Below are positions 45,709 through 58,029 of a DNA stretch of 64,000 bases, in pieces. The stretch is from Thuidium tamariscinum (taxonomy: Eukaryota; Streptophyta; Bryopsida; Hypnales; Thuidiaceae), in assembly GCA_947034885.2 (NCBI GenBank), contig OX344752.2, forward strand, positions 14,198,001 to 14,262,000. The letters are read 5' to 3'. The notes below the pieces were generated by a model. The model did not search any database and was not told where the DNA came from. It worked only from the letters and a program-made list of their open reading frames with translations. Each line of letters starts with the position of its first letter. Positions within the stretch are counted from its first letter, which is position 1. A program made the translations under genes and the position numbers.

Positions 45709-46833
45709 TCCCTAAAGTACCAAGCAACCCTTTTTTTTGGGCGATATGGTGCCAGAAAGCACCATTTGAAAAAAAAATCTTTTTTTCGTGAGAAAAGTAT
45801 CGAAAAAAGTAACCTTTTTTCACCAGAAATTTACCATTTTTATGAAAACCGTGGATGAAATCGCCAAATTTAGATGATAAAGTGTATGAATATAACTGTA
45901 AAGTATTTTTTAGTGCAAAAGTTGGATGAATGTAGAAATACAATGCTTCACAAATTTTAAATGATCGCCATGTTGGCACTTTCTCAAAAAGCAAAAAAAA
46001 AGGGCGGGTACCAAGCTGCATTTTTGGACAACATAGTGATTTTAGGACAACTCACTATGAACAATTTTTATTATTTTATTTGAAATTTTTATATTGTACT
46101 TGAAGAGTAGCTTTAAAGCACACAAATTTTCATAATTTTTTACTACATAGTCAAAAGGTTATTGTATAATATGTGGTTGGGGTAGCTTAGATAGCCCAAA
46201 AAACTTCATTATAAATTACTTTTTGAAAAAATAAAAATAAAAATTTGAAATTGATATTCTAGGTTTGTATGTTTGTGGGAAGTTTTGAATCATTCATTTT
46301 GACTAATGAGATAAAACCTATGAGGTGTTAAAATAGATCTGAGGAGTAAGAAAACCTTTAGACATTATATAACTAGTTGCAAAAATGAAACTCCTCTTAA
46401 CTTTTATCTAATTAATCAAAATAAAATGATTCAAAACTTTTTTATGTACATTCATCTAGAAATCCAATTTCAATTTTTTTTTCATAAAGTGATTTTTAAA
46501 GAAGTTTTTTGGATTGCCCAAGTTGGTTTGAAGATCAAAGAAAATCACATATCATGAAACAACTTCTTTTTTTGACCAAATGGGAGAACCCAATGAATTA
46601 AGAAACAAATCTGAGAACAAGAAGCCAAGCCCTCACGGCTGGCCCAAAAAACAAAAATATACAATGACTTTTTGACTATGTTGTCAAAAGTTATGAAAAT
46701 TATTGCACCTTAAAACTACTTCTTGGATACAAGCTGAATGAAAATTTCAAAGAAAAATAAATTAAAAATTTCATTTGTAGTGAGTTGTCCAAAATTGCTA
46801 TGTTGTCAAAAAATGTAGCTTGGTCCTTAGGGG
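45709..46833. mobile_element. TTAA-type element T3, split by a MULE-like MITE
   Basis: Left end TTAA-TCCCTAAAG (TTAA 45705-45708); right end CTTGGTCCTTAGGGG-TTAA (TTAA 46834-46837). Without the nested element (282 bp plus 9-bp duplication) the length is about 834 bp. The rejoined left end reads CTAAAGTACCAAGCTGC, matching CTAAAGGACCAAAGTGC in T1. Confidence 0.75.
45726..46007. mobile_element. MULE-like MITE copy 2 (282 bp, 9-bp TSD), nested in T3
   Basis: Flanked by the 9-bp direct repeat GTACCAAGC (45717-45725, 46008-46016). Ends AACCCTTTTTTTT / AAAAAAAAAGGGC. The interior is homologous to 35843-36114 (CACCAGAAATTT, GAATGTAGAAATACAATGCTTCAC). It inserted after T3, so the order of events is clear. 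Confidence 0.8.
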
Positions 46834-46839
46834 TTAAAA

Positions 46840-49250
46840 TGTATTTTAAATTTCAATTAAAAACTTGGTTTTTCACTCTAACCTTCATTTATATTAAAAA
46901 ATTTAATTTATCTTTATACATGTATAAATTTCTATAATTTTAATTCCACCTCTAATTGCAAAAAATTGCAAAAAATTTATTTATCCATAATTTTTTTGAA
47001 AAAAAATTCCTAATAAAAAATTTGTATTTTTCCATTGAAAAATGAAAAATAGAGAAATTTTCACACTAATTTTCATAGCTTGTGACAAAATTTTAAATAA
47101 TTTGAATTGATTTTTTAAATTTTTATTCATTATTTATAATTTTTGCAAAAAAATAATAATAATAATTTTGTACAAAACATAATGAAATTTGTCTCAATGT
47201 TATGCATTTCATAGTTTTCACTAATTAAAAAATTTAGGATTAATATTTGATTACAATTATATAGACTACATTTAGATCAAATATGATGTTTGACTAGTTG
47301 GCAATGAATCCTATTCATAAGAAAGTATAAACATCCATTCAAAAATCCTCCCTAATGGTTTCAAGGTTTGATTCAAGTAATAGTTCAAAGGCTTCATATA
47401 AACAAATTTACACCAATGAAGATTATTTCACCTTTTGAAAGGAATAAAGTAAGTCCACTTGTGGGAATAAATATAAATTGTTTTTGCCCTATAAAAATAT
47501 AAAGATTTTTGTCATTCACAAATATGTAATGTTAGCTTCACTCATAGAAATTTTTGCAATTAAATATGGAGTTTAGTTTATCCTGAATCACCTTGTCATG
47601 CCTAGAGGTTAAATAAGCAATACATTAATTAGTTTTTGATCATTTATAATATAATGAAAAAACCTTCATTTTAAATTTTAAAAATAAAAAAAGACAAACA
47701 TTTGAAATAATTATGTGGAAAACTCATTAGGGGGGATTTGAGGCAAGGGAGGGTTGTTTTGGGCCTGTTCCCCTTACTATTTCTAAAATAGATAAAAATC
47801 ATCTAGTTGCTGTCAAGATAAAAATTACCAAAATAGTCCTGAAATGTGGAAAAAAATCCAATTTTTTTTTCAAAAAAAATAATGATGTGGCCAAGTCTTG
47901 GCTACTTCATATTTTTGCCACTGTGTAGTTCCTTCATTCCTTGGAGTCTGAAAACTCATAATCTTATTTTGGCCTCAATTTCTTCTAATGTTCATGTCTT
48001 TGACTTTATAGATGCAAGATAATAGGATTTGAAGCAAGAAGACAATGTTTTTTTTCTTAAAATTGCTTTGATATAACAAACAAAGTTTGACTCTTCTCAG
48101 AATGTGATTTGAAAAGAAAAATTTTAAAATTATAAGGCATACTTTATTAGTTTATCAATTCCAAATTTCAAAAGTTGATTAGGGTTTTAGCAAATATGCT
48201 ATCAAAATTGCCGAAGTTGCCAAAAAAGTTTAAGGTAGCATAACATTGGATTGAAGCATCCAATTGAATAAAAACTATATTGCCACAAAGGAGATACAAC
48301 CAAAATTGATTTTGTAGGAACCTATCCAACTTTTCAAATGTTTGTTTACTAGACATTTGGCCCTTATGGATTAAGTCACCTCAACTTTTGAAAGAAAATA
48401 CCTTTCCATATATCTTTTTGTTCTTTGATTTAACAAGCACCCTCCTATAACTTGTGAGTAATTTTGCAAATTCCAAAAAGATGCCAAGGATATTTAATGT
48501 CTTCTAATTTGGATGGTCAAATAGGCTTGCACATATTGAAGAATGAATGTTTTTCATAAAATTTTGTCTGTGCAATCCTTTTGATTCTATATCCACATCA
48601 TTGAATTAAGCTTAAGATAATTTAAAAAAATATACTAACTATGAATAGTTGACTTCAATAAAAAAACCTAAAACCAATATGTATCAATTCCAATCATCCC
48701 AATCCCTTAAGGACACCAATCCACCAAGGATTCATAGTGACCTTCAAGGTATACTCATAAAGTGACCCTTTTAAGGGTTGGTTGGCCTTTTTGATGAATT
48801 TTAGATGGTCAAAATGATTTTCCCTAATATTTACCTTGAAGAAAAATTGATGTAAAATTTAACATAAGTGGTTTCATATTTTTTTGAGAATTTATAAATT
48901 ATCTATGAATTTTCAATGATATATGAACTTTTGGCCTATTTCTGTGGATTATTGATTTTCTAATTTTAAATTGACACAATAACTTTGGTTTATACCATGA
49001 TTTTCTATACTATATTATACATATATAATGAAAATTTTCACTCTGAAAATCCGTGAGTACATTTTGTATTTGATATCAATTTCCTTCATTTTTTTTCTCA
49101 TTAATTGAATTGACAATTATTTTAGATTTTTCCTAAGAAAATTTGAAAGTTATATGAATTGTAGTAGACATATGACATCATTTTTAATACTAAATTTAAA
49201 CATTTTCACTCATATTTGGTTGCAAAATGGCAACAAACAAAGTACTGACA
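46840..49250. other. AT-rich intergenic DNA with one MITE
   Basis: No gene is seen. It contains copy B of the GGGATTTGAGG family (47730-47985), an (AAT)n microsatellite near 47155-47165, and 48500-48620, which matches 29550-29700 (a repeat with AATAGGCTTG, CATATTGAAGAATG and CACATCATTGAATTAA phrases). Confidence 0.5.
47730..47985. mobile_element. GGGATTTGAGGGC-family MITE, copy B (256 bp)
   Basis: CATTA-GGGGGGATTTGAGGC at the left and GCCTCAATTTCTTC-TAATG at the right; TA at both borders (47728-47729, 47986-47987). Confidence 0.7.
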
Positions 49251-50260
49251 ATTGAGGCTTCAAATCAATGATTATGGGCTTTGTCATTCACGGGTTGAAG
49301 GGTCATTCTACAAGTTGTCAATGTGAAGATATGAAAATAGAAAATGGTTGAGCTAATGGTTCACTTCATACCGCTAGAGAATGAATTCCATAGTGACTAA
49401 CTAGTATTCTAGGCTTAATCCTTGAAGGATACTAAAGACCAAAAGTATTGGATGGATAACTCCATTGTTTACCAAAGAAACAAAAAATGCACCTATTGGT
49501 TCAATAATGGTAGCATTTTGGTGACTACATTAGTTATGGCATTATGTCCTTTAAGTGTTAATCCTCTCAGGATGGTATGAATCAAAGTTGAGTTTAATGA
49601 ATGACTCCATTTGGCACTATAGGATGGAAAAAAAAGTTTCCCATCCAATTTATTTGTTTGGATGGTACTTGAGTACATTTTTTAGTGACTAGTATAGCTA
49701 AGTCCTTCATTATGTTCTTATTTACAATTCTAAAGAAAAAGATGCTCAATTCATATATCACCCTTGTAGTGTATTTTGGCCATTTCTTGCTATTTTCTCT
49801 TGATATAAATGTTAACTATAAAAATGATGTTTTTTGAATTTGAATTCAACTAAATAAATGAGGCTTATCAAGTGCAATTTCTACTTCAACTGGGAATTTT
49901 GAAAAATCCATGAATTTCAAGTTTTTATAGCAATATGAACTTTGAGCCTATATCCATGGATTGTTGATTTTCTAATTTTAGATTAATACAATAACTTTGA
50001 TTTATAGCATGATGTTCTACACTATATTATACATGTATGGCGAAAATTTTAGATTTTTTAGTACATTTTGTATTTGATATGGATTTTCTTCATTTTTTTC
50101 TCACAAATTTCATAATAATTTCAAATTTTCCTACAATTTTATGAATTGTAATTGACATATAACTTCATCTTTGGAAATATAAGTTTAGAAATTTTCACTC
50201 ATTTCTAGTTGCAAAATGGCAATAAACAAAGTGATGACAGTTGAGGCTTGAAACCGGTGG
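48880..50260. repeat. Diverged tandem duplication (units about 48900-49290 and 49920-50260)
   Basis: The two units, about 1 kb apart, share phrases in the same order: TGGATTATTGATTTTCTAATTTTA / TGGATTGTTGATTTTCTAATTTTA, CTATATTATACAT, ACATTTTGTATTTGATAT, TTGCAAAATGGCAA, and GACA(A/G)TTGAGGCTT. The part after unit 1 resembles the 5' flank of duplication copy 2 (36130-36200). No coding content. Confidence 0.6.
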
Positions 50261-51946
50261 TTATAAGCTTAGGCCTGTTCTTACCAATGTTTTTATTTTA
50301 TTTTATGAGAATCTGGATTTGGGCTCCAGGTGAGAAGTAAGTGGTTGAGGTTAGGCGACAGTCAAATTTACTTTTGGTGTAAAATTTGGCTCCAAGTTAG
50401 GAATTAGTGTAAGCTATATGGCTTCAAAACAAAAACCCAAAAAACATTTTCACCAACTACAACTCTTAGATTGGTGCAAAATAGGGCAACCATATTTCAA
50501 AGAGTGGTGTGAAATGGGATGTACATGAATTATGAAAACTACAACTCACAAGTTTAAGCACATGAACTACAAGTCTACAACTCATTCATGTACTTAGGCT
50601 TCAAAGTTTAATATCTTCCTAATTCATGTGCATGAAGTTTTAAATGGTTTCTACACCAAAAATGCAACCTCAAAGATTGCAATTGGTAGGAAAGCCAAGT
50701 AAAATTGAGAGCAAGAATATTGTAGCTTCAAAAAAAGTAACAAAATCTAGTGATAGGATGAAGGTGCCCTTGTGTATGTGGCTACAGTCTATACCTATAT
50801 CTCCAACTTTGGTATATTTTAGGCGATTGCGGATGTAAAGTTGTTGCATCAACATTTAGATAGGTGGCGACAAGGTGGCAAATCCTAGTAGTCATTGTCA
50901 AGGTAGTGGCTACTAGGGTGTGATTGAAAATTTACATCTAGCTTTTTAAATTTTTTTTCCTCCAAATTTTTGTGAAGGCTTTGGTGCGGAAGATAATATT
51001 TTGGTGCTTTTAGTCTTTTTATCACCTAAAAAAACAACCCTGGTTCTTACAGGGTTAAAAGACCATTCTGCAAGTTGTCAATGATATGAAAAGAAAATGA
51101 TTTCTTTCCACCACCTGCTGGAATCAAACTGCAGAACTTGTGGCACGAATGAGGCTGGTTACCATATTCGTGAAGAAAAATTTAATATTCTCCACCACCT
51201 CCAGGTGCGAATCAGACCAAACCGTGATTTCATTTTCTTTAATAACTAAAAATTAATGGTAAAACTTAATAGTGAAAATTGAAAAAATTGAAAACTGATA
51301 TTGGAAAAAATTAAAACCCTAATGGCAGACCCAGTGAAATTATTTATGTTTCAGCTGATAGGCCAAACGCTTTGACTTGGGGGTCTCAAATTCATTCCAG
51401 GTATCATGGGTTTCCTCATCCCCTACGCCATGCTCTGCTTCTGGAGCCCACTTTACTTGTCTCTTCACTTCTGTTTCCACAGCCCATGTGTGTGTTGTTC
51501 ACTGACTTGGCTGAGGAGACCTTCAGTTGCATTGACACATCCAGAGGCGGGGAGCTTAAATTTTAGAGGAACAATTTCAGTTTCTTGTTGGAGTTTTTCT
51601 TCTGGTAAGCCTCTCTCTCAAGGCTTTTGCTGGTTCAGCTCGCAGTCACAGTGAGAGTTCTACACAAGTGGTGTGAAACTTCAAATTCGGTACAACTGTG
51701 GCGGAAACTAATGAACTCAGACCCATTACTCCAGTGTCCAGAGCTACCGGTATGCTGTGTGCAGTTGCATGTCACAATTTCAGTTTGGTGCTCTGGTGGC
51801 GGCCAAAATTGACCACGTTGTGAGGGTCTTTCTAAACCTTTACTAACCTGCTTCGATAAATGTCGATGTGGTGTGTAGATCCGCTAGACAGAAGCTGAAA
51901 ACCAGTTTATCGTACTGAAGGGCTATTACAGCACGTGCTTTCAGAC

Positions 51947-53025
51947 ATGGGACTGCTGGGAGAGCTTTACAAGGCCTTCAACTTGATCAACTTCATTATC
52001 TTGACCGCACGTGAACACGGCCATCTCAGCCGCGCAGAGAAGGCATATACAATAGCAAGTGATTGTATTCGTGGTCCTGAGCATAGTGAGCTATTTCATC
52101 CAGGTGCTAAGCATTCCCTGGGGATACAAATGGAGGTTTATTGGGAAATCGCTTCTCCGGGCACTCTTCCCTCCCTTGCTGTGGCTGTTGCATTATCCTG
52201 TTCTGTTCTATTCCAAAGGTTGGGTGAGAAGGGCTCTCACATTTTCCAATGAAGCGCACGATGGGGTAGAACGGACAAGGCAACTGAAGATTTTTCAGTT
52301 GGTTGCCACGACAGGTTCTACTTATGAATTAGCAACTAATGACCTTTTGAGGTACGAGGGGGGGAAATGGGGCTATGACAGACGTGTCGGTGAAATGTGG
52401 GTTCGAGTGAGGTTTGAGGATTTGCATATGGCTAACACGGACAAACGTCTGACGCTACAAACGTCAGCTGATGGTACGACGTTGTTTAATTATCCTTTAG
52501 AAACAATCCTACAAGGAACCGATTCAGAAGAGGGGAGTGAGAACGATCGGGGAGTGGATATGGGGGGATCTTGCAGTGGGATTAACTCCTGTAAATCCTG
52601 GAACTCATACTCCAACTCCAGTTCAAAATAGGAGGAAAATTCCTCAAACCTCAGCTCAGATTCCTCTCCTACAAGAGAATGAAAATCATGCAGAGCTACA
52701 CAAGGTTACGATAACCTGGAGACGGGAAATATGTAGAATACATGAGTGGCGCCACTACAATTGTTTCAATAGAAACGAAGGAAATGAAAATCAACAACCT
52801 CGGACTTGCTGTTTGTGGAATCTGAAAAGCACAGTAGTAGAGAATTGGACTTTATTTCAGATACATCAATACATGCTCTGTTTGGATGCGTGGGGAAGCT
52901 ATCCGAAACAGGGGATATGGAAGCTTACCGAAAAGCTATTCAAGTACTGTTACAGACATGATGAAATAATAGCCGCCATTGACGAGGGCAAGCGACTAGA
53001 ACAGAAGGATAATAACGCAACATGA
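51947..53025 (+). pseudogene. Unknown membrane-type protein, copy 3 (two frameshifts, one nonsense codon)
   Basis: Paralogue of 38103-39347. Translation from ATG 51947 (MGLLGELYKAFNLINF...) leaves frame near 52055, where AGTGATTGTATTCG has one base more than copy 2. The true frame resumes as FVVLSIVSYFIQVLSIPWGYK and continues through WVRRALTFSNEAHDGVERTR and KWGYDRRVGEMWVRVRF. A second shift lies between about 52540 and 52630. The last part ends QKDNNAT-TGA (53023-53025), where copy 2 has TGG, three codons before the ancestral end. It lacks the Cys-rich KGSCL repeat. Confidence 0.75.
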
Positions 53026-53069
53026 TATACTGTTGTGTGAAGTCATATATAGGCTATATCCTGTGATTT

Positions 53070-53318
53070 TTGCTGTGGGCCGGAACCTCGAACAAGTGGA
53101 CTTTCAAGGCATGTACGAGAAGAGCCAGAACTATGTCTCTCTACGAAATGGAGATGACGACAGCCTCTCCTACGAAGTTCCAAGCTAGTTTAAGCATCGC
53201 CTCAGCACTCACTGAAGCTCTTGGCCCACTTAATTCGACGTGCTTGTGTATACTTAACAGACTCTTCGACTCTGCCAGCGAAGGTCCCGAATGTTTCACC
53301 TTGATATCAATAGTTTGA
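53070..53318 (+). other. Conserved 3' ORF, copy 3 (longest version)
   Basis: Open frame with TMSLYEMEMTTASPTKFQAS, then LSIASALTEALGPL and LNRLFDSASEGPECF. Similar peptides appear downstream of copies 1 and 2, in one or two frames. Not a recognised domain. Confidence 0.4.
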
Positions 53319-54765
53319 ATGTGTCCTAGCTCCAAGTGTGGCAAGTATTTGTGCTGAAGATACAGTATTCCAGGGTGTCCTGTAATTAGAGAAGGTCATA
53401 GTAAAGAACTTTGGGTGCAATAAGTTAGTTCTTTGAAACTGAGATGGGTTGGGATGAAGGAGGATTGCCGATTTGGTAGCCAGGCTTCTTTAATTTAGCG
53501 AGGCCAGGTTCACCTGCTTGCTCGTGACAGTTTTCGGTAGTTGTCTCTGGACAATTTGTGGCTTTGTAATTCTGGCCAAGGGCTTGCCCTTGTTGTTTGT
53601 TTCTTTTGAGGAATCAGCTTCCTTGTTTTCAGAAGTAAGATAATATAAATTCCAATAAGTTGTAACATTTGGTCCTTCTGGGAACTAAAGACAAACTCAT
53701 ATGTTGAATGCTAAGTGAGCTGTTGTCACTGAGTTGAATAGGGTCGGCAAGTTTGATCTGGAGTTCCGATGTTAGCATGAGAAACCAATGTGTACCGTAG
53801 TGAAATACTCACGCAACAAAGGCAAGTCCAAAGGGGAAGGGTCGGGGTGGATTAGCCCCCTCGCTCGAACCCTCCAAGTCATTCCAGGGGTGCAAGTAAA
53901 AAAACAAAACTATTCTGTGCTTTATTAATTTACCTTTTATATCCTCCTAACTGATTTGGAGTCTTTGATTGCAAATACGAATGTAAAATTTGCAAATTTT
54001 GTCATGTGCAGAGAATACAAAATTTCAACATGTTTTCAAGGGGCCACATGAGAGATTAGTTCACCCTAGCCCAAGGAAGTAATATTAGTTTCCCAAGTGA
54101 AAGTGGAGGAACTCTAGAATTTCCTTGTCATGATAATAATGAGTTTAAAAGTGTCATGTGGGTTTTTCTCTCTTTATAAATCCCCCTAATCCCCAAAGTG
54201 CAATCCAAATTGGTTGATTTTACAACAAATCAACACATCTAACATTTCAATGTGGTTTCCACCTAATCTTTGGTAAATTTTGCAAAATGAAATTGTCTCA
54301 TATTGATTATCAAGGGACGATGCCATAAGGTTGGAAAGATAAAACTTGTAAGTTGTCAAGCTATGGAGTATAAGGTAATGAATTATATTCTTAGAACTAT
54401 CACATTTCTAAAATTTCTAGGGTCTAGAAATCTATGAAAATTTTAAAAAACTCAAATCTATAGACTATATATAATCACACAATTGAAATCCAAAAAAGAT
54501 GCTAGATTTGAAATTTTGGAATCTACAATTTAGTGAGATAAGAATTGAAAATCTACATTTCAATTAGATTCGAGCCTCCAAATCTACAATCTGATCAATT
54601 TTGTACATTAAAATCTACATTTAATTTCAGTTTAGATGCATAATTCTATATTCCAAAAGATTGAATTCCATAATTTGAGTTGATTTGGAGGTGGAGACAT
54701 CTTCATATAAAATTGAAAATGCTCCCTCCTAAAAGAGAAGAAATATAACTCCTAAAGAAATATTA

Positions 54766-55038
54766 AAGGGGATTCGAGGCCAACAGGAGACTGCGAAAGC
54801 CCTATTCCCAAAATTGTTCCCAAAACTGTCAGGTCAACAATTAATTAATTATTTTTTTTCAAAAATAAAAGTTTATCTTGAAATGCAAAAAAAAGTCCAA
54901 AAGAAAATTTCAAAAAAAAGTCAGTGACGTGGCACACTCTCGACCACATCAACAGAGGCTAGCTCTGCATTTCTACAACAAATTCCTACATTCACTGCAT
55001 TGGGAACTCAGAGTCTCCTGTTGGCCTTGAATCCCCTC
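54766..55038. mobile_element. GGGATTTGAGGGC-family MITE, copy C (273 bp)
   Basis: Left TTA-AAGGGGATTCGAGGCC, right GGCCTTGAATCCCCTC-TAATG. The interior contains GACGTGGCACACTCTCGACCAC, as in the other members. Confidence 0.75.
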
Positions 55039-56407
55039 TAATGAAACAACCCCATGTAGTCTCACTTTGCCCTTTGAACTTCAAAATTTCCCTTGTGGAT
55101 GGAAATGCTTTAAATTACTAGTAAAGACAGAGGAGAATTGTTGTATTTCATACAAAAGGAAAGTGATATATCTTTCAAAATATATATTGATAACTAGAAA
55201 TTTGCAACTTTGGTTTATAGAACATCAAATTCATAAAATTGGTGACCAATATTCCACATGCCCAAATTGTGAAAATATCTTTGCAAAGGTCGAATTTCAA
55301 GCCACAATTTTTTGGTGACAAAATCTAACTAAAATCAAATATCACTTAGGTTCAAGAAAAAACACTATCACAACTTGTTATAATCTATCATTTTTTTAAA
55401 ATATTTATTAATTGCAAATTAATAATTATTCAATAATGCATAAAAATTGAATGGCTTTCCCTTCTATTCCCTATACAAACAAGTTTCATTATTGTCAACA
55501 TATCAATTGATTTTTTGAATGATTTTATTATCATATTTGAATAAGTTATGTATCTCTTAAAAGCTCTTGAATGATATCTTTTATCCTAATATCAATCAAA
55601 ATAAGAAATCACAATACTCACTTTAATTTACTAATAAGTACAAATATGAATCTAATAAATACATATGATGAGAGAGTTGCCATCTCAAGGTCACAAACTA
55701 AAACAAGTATAGAAATGGGTTTGGGCAAGCAATCTAAACCACACTAAAGTGTAACTAATTTAATAAAATTGACATTATTAGATACTGTGCTACTATTTGT
55801 ATTAGTTAGTAGGATTGGATATTCAATTGAATCTACAACTTTCATTCAATGAATTTTACTTGTCATAAATGTAGTAAATTTTTTACATTGCTAAAGCAAC
55901 TTACTCATTTGATTTCCTCCACAAATTCTTCTTACAAACATAAGAAGATATAAATAAAGGTTGTGAAGGAGTACATCCAAAAAGTGAATTCAATTTTAAA
56001 AATCCAAATGCATAATTGGGCTTTGAATTTTTCAATTAATAAAAAATCATTACATATTGACATTTTGGGATAGATAATAATTTTTTATTAATTGAAGACG
56101 TATGCAAGAAGATTCTAAAGTAGAAATGCTTTTATACCCATTAAAATCACTATTTGTCATTATTTGTAAATGCTTTCATAACCTCATTTCTACCTTGTCA
56201 CATGTCATAAATGGTTATCATGGTTGGCAATTTATGACAAATTATTAATAGAATATGAAAAAAGTGATTCAATAATCACTTTAAGAATTAATAGAATTTT
56301 CAAGTTTTTAAAGAATAAGGTACCATTTAATTATAAGAAAATTAAGAAGGCAAAAAATTTATTATTTTGAGATTTGCATGAGGTGACTAGAATGGAAGAG
56401 ACTTTAA

Positions 56408-57571
56408 TTCCTAATGTTCCTTAACTATGTTTTCACCAAAAACTATCCAAAATTATCATTTCTCACACAAGTATTAAATATTTGGAAAATATTATTCTTA
56501 GACATATGTAACCAAATGGTCTTGTAGTATGCTAGTTTGAGAAGATGAGGAAAAAAATTCAAAATTTCTACTGTGTCAATTACAAGATATGAGCATTTGA
56601 ATTGACCAAAATCTTTTTTTTGGCCCTACAAAAAAACCTAGGTAGCTACGCTTTTTAAGCTCACATTTGCATGAAAAAAAGTCCAAAATGATAGTGCTTT
56701 TTTGGATTCATTCTTGAAGGCAAATTGGCTACATGCTTGAAAATTTTCAAATCATTTGAAATTGTACAACATATAGGAAAAAGATAATAAGTAAAATGAA
56801 GTAGAGAATGATTCAAAATACTAAATTGTTAAGAATTTATTTTTCAAATTGAAACTTGCTAATCCTAATGGTTCAAATGTTGTAATAAACAATCTACAAC
56901 CATTGTTTTTATTTTATTTCCAAAAATATTGAAAATTGAGTAAAATAAAGGACTTGTAAGTTTATTTTAGAGTAGAGATAAAACTCTTCATAACTTTTGA
57001 TTCATTAATCCAAATAGAATGATTTAAAGCTTTCCACGTCTACATAAATCTATAAAACCAATTTCAAATTTTTATTTCTAGATAAAGTAATTTTTTTTTA
57101 TTTGCTCAAATTGCCCAAGTTGAGAGATAAACAATATATCATACAATAATTTTTTAACCATGTAGCCAAAAGTCACGAAAATTGTTGGGCTTTGATGATA
57201 TTCCTCCTCCACACTATTTTTAAAAGTTTGGTTCCAAAATATAGAAATCTCTAGTCAAATGTACCTACCTAAAATTTTGTTGTTGCCAAAAAAGGCACAT
57301 TAGATGAAATTTGAGGCCTTGGGAAAAGTGCGAGTTCCTAAACTATGGGAATACAAAATTTGTTGTGGGAACACAAAATTGCATGAATCCTATATAGCCG
57401 AGAGACTACCACGTCATTAATTTATTTTTTTGAATTTTTTTCACATTTTAGGATCCCAAAAAATGTTTAAAAAAAAATACTAGCCTGACTACAACCAACA
57501 ATATTAGAAACAATCCCAAAATGGCCCTCTACAAGCCTCAAATTTCATCTAATGCTTTGATCCTTTAGGAA
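56408..57571. mobile_element. TTAA-type element T4, inverted, carrying a nested MITE
   Basis: TTAA at 56404-56407 and 57572-57575. The left end resembles the inverse of the T1 right end (CTATGTTTTCACCAAAAA..CCAAAATTATCA). The right part is the inverse of the T1 left part (GGTTCCAAAATATAGAAATCTCTAGTC). Without the nested MITE at 57303-57549 and its TA it is about 915 bp, like T1 and T2. Confidence 0.7.
57303..57549. mobile_element. GGGATTTGAGGGC-family MITE, copy D (247 bp), nested in T4
   Basis: Ends TA-GATGAAATTTGAGGC / GCCTCAAATTTCATC-TA are perfect inverses with TA at both borders (57301-57302, 57550-57551). The perfect ends suggest it is the youngest of the five. It interrupts the TTAA element T4. 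Confidence 0.8.
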
Positions 57572-57742
57572 TTAATCAACACATTATTTGTTATTTTCCC
57601 ATTTTTTGATAGTTTGGCATTACTAGCACTAATTTATTTGCTTCTTAGTTTCCTTTTAGATTTTTTCAACTTTTATTTTTTAATTTAAATTTTACTATTA
57701 CTTTCCCATTTTTTGATAGCAAGTTCAGCATTGGAAGCATTG

Positions 57743-58029
57743 GAAGGGATTTGAGGGCTAGAGAAACCCATTTTATGATTGTTCCTTTGCATATTCAATA
57801 TCCTATCTATAAACTAAAAACCAACCTATTGGTTGATATTTTCAAATTTTTGAAAAAAAATTCTAAAAAGTGTTAAAAAAAACTAATTTAAAAGAAATTA
57901 GTTTAAAAATTAAAAATAAATTTTGACATGGTAGTATCTTGACCATGTCAAATTGTTGACAATGTTGCACGTTTCCACAGTCTAGGAACTCAAAAAAACT
58001 TGTGGGCTTCTAATGCCCTCAAATCTCCC
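57743..58029. mobile_element. GGGATTTGAGGGC-family MITE, copy E (about 287 bp)
   Basis: Left GCATTGGAAGGGATTTGAGGGC, right CCCTCAAATCTCCCCTAATGC. The left TA has mutated to TG. Confidence 0.65.

Larger units (their letters stand above)
51040..54050 (+). repeat. Segmental duplication copy 3
   Basis: Landmarks as in copies 1 and 2: CACCTGCTGG..GGTTACCATA (51110-51190), GGCCAAACGCTTTGACTTGG (51361-51380), leader donor 51605, start codon 51947 and 3' landmarks to about 53990, where the tail (GTCATTCCAGGGGTGCAAG) matches copy 1. Confidence 0.8.
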
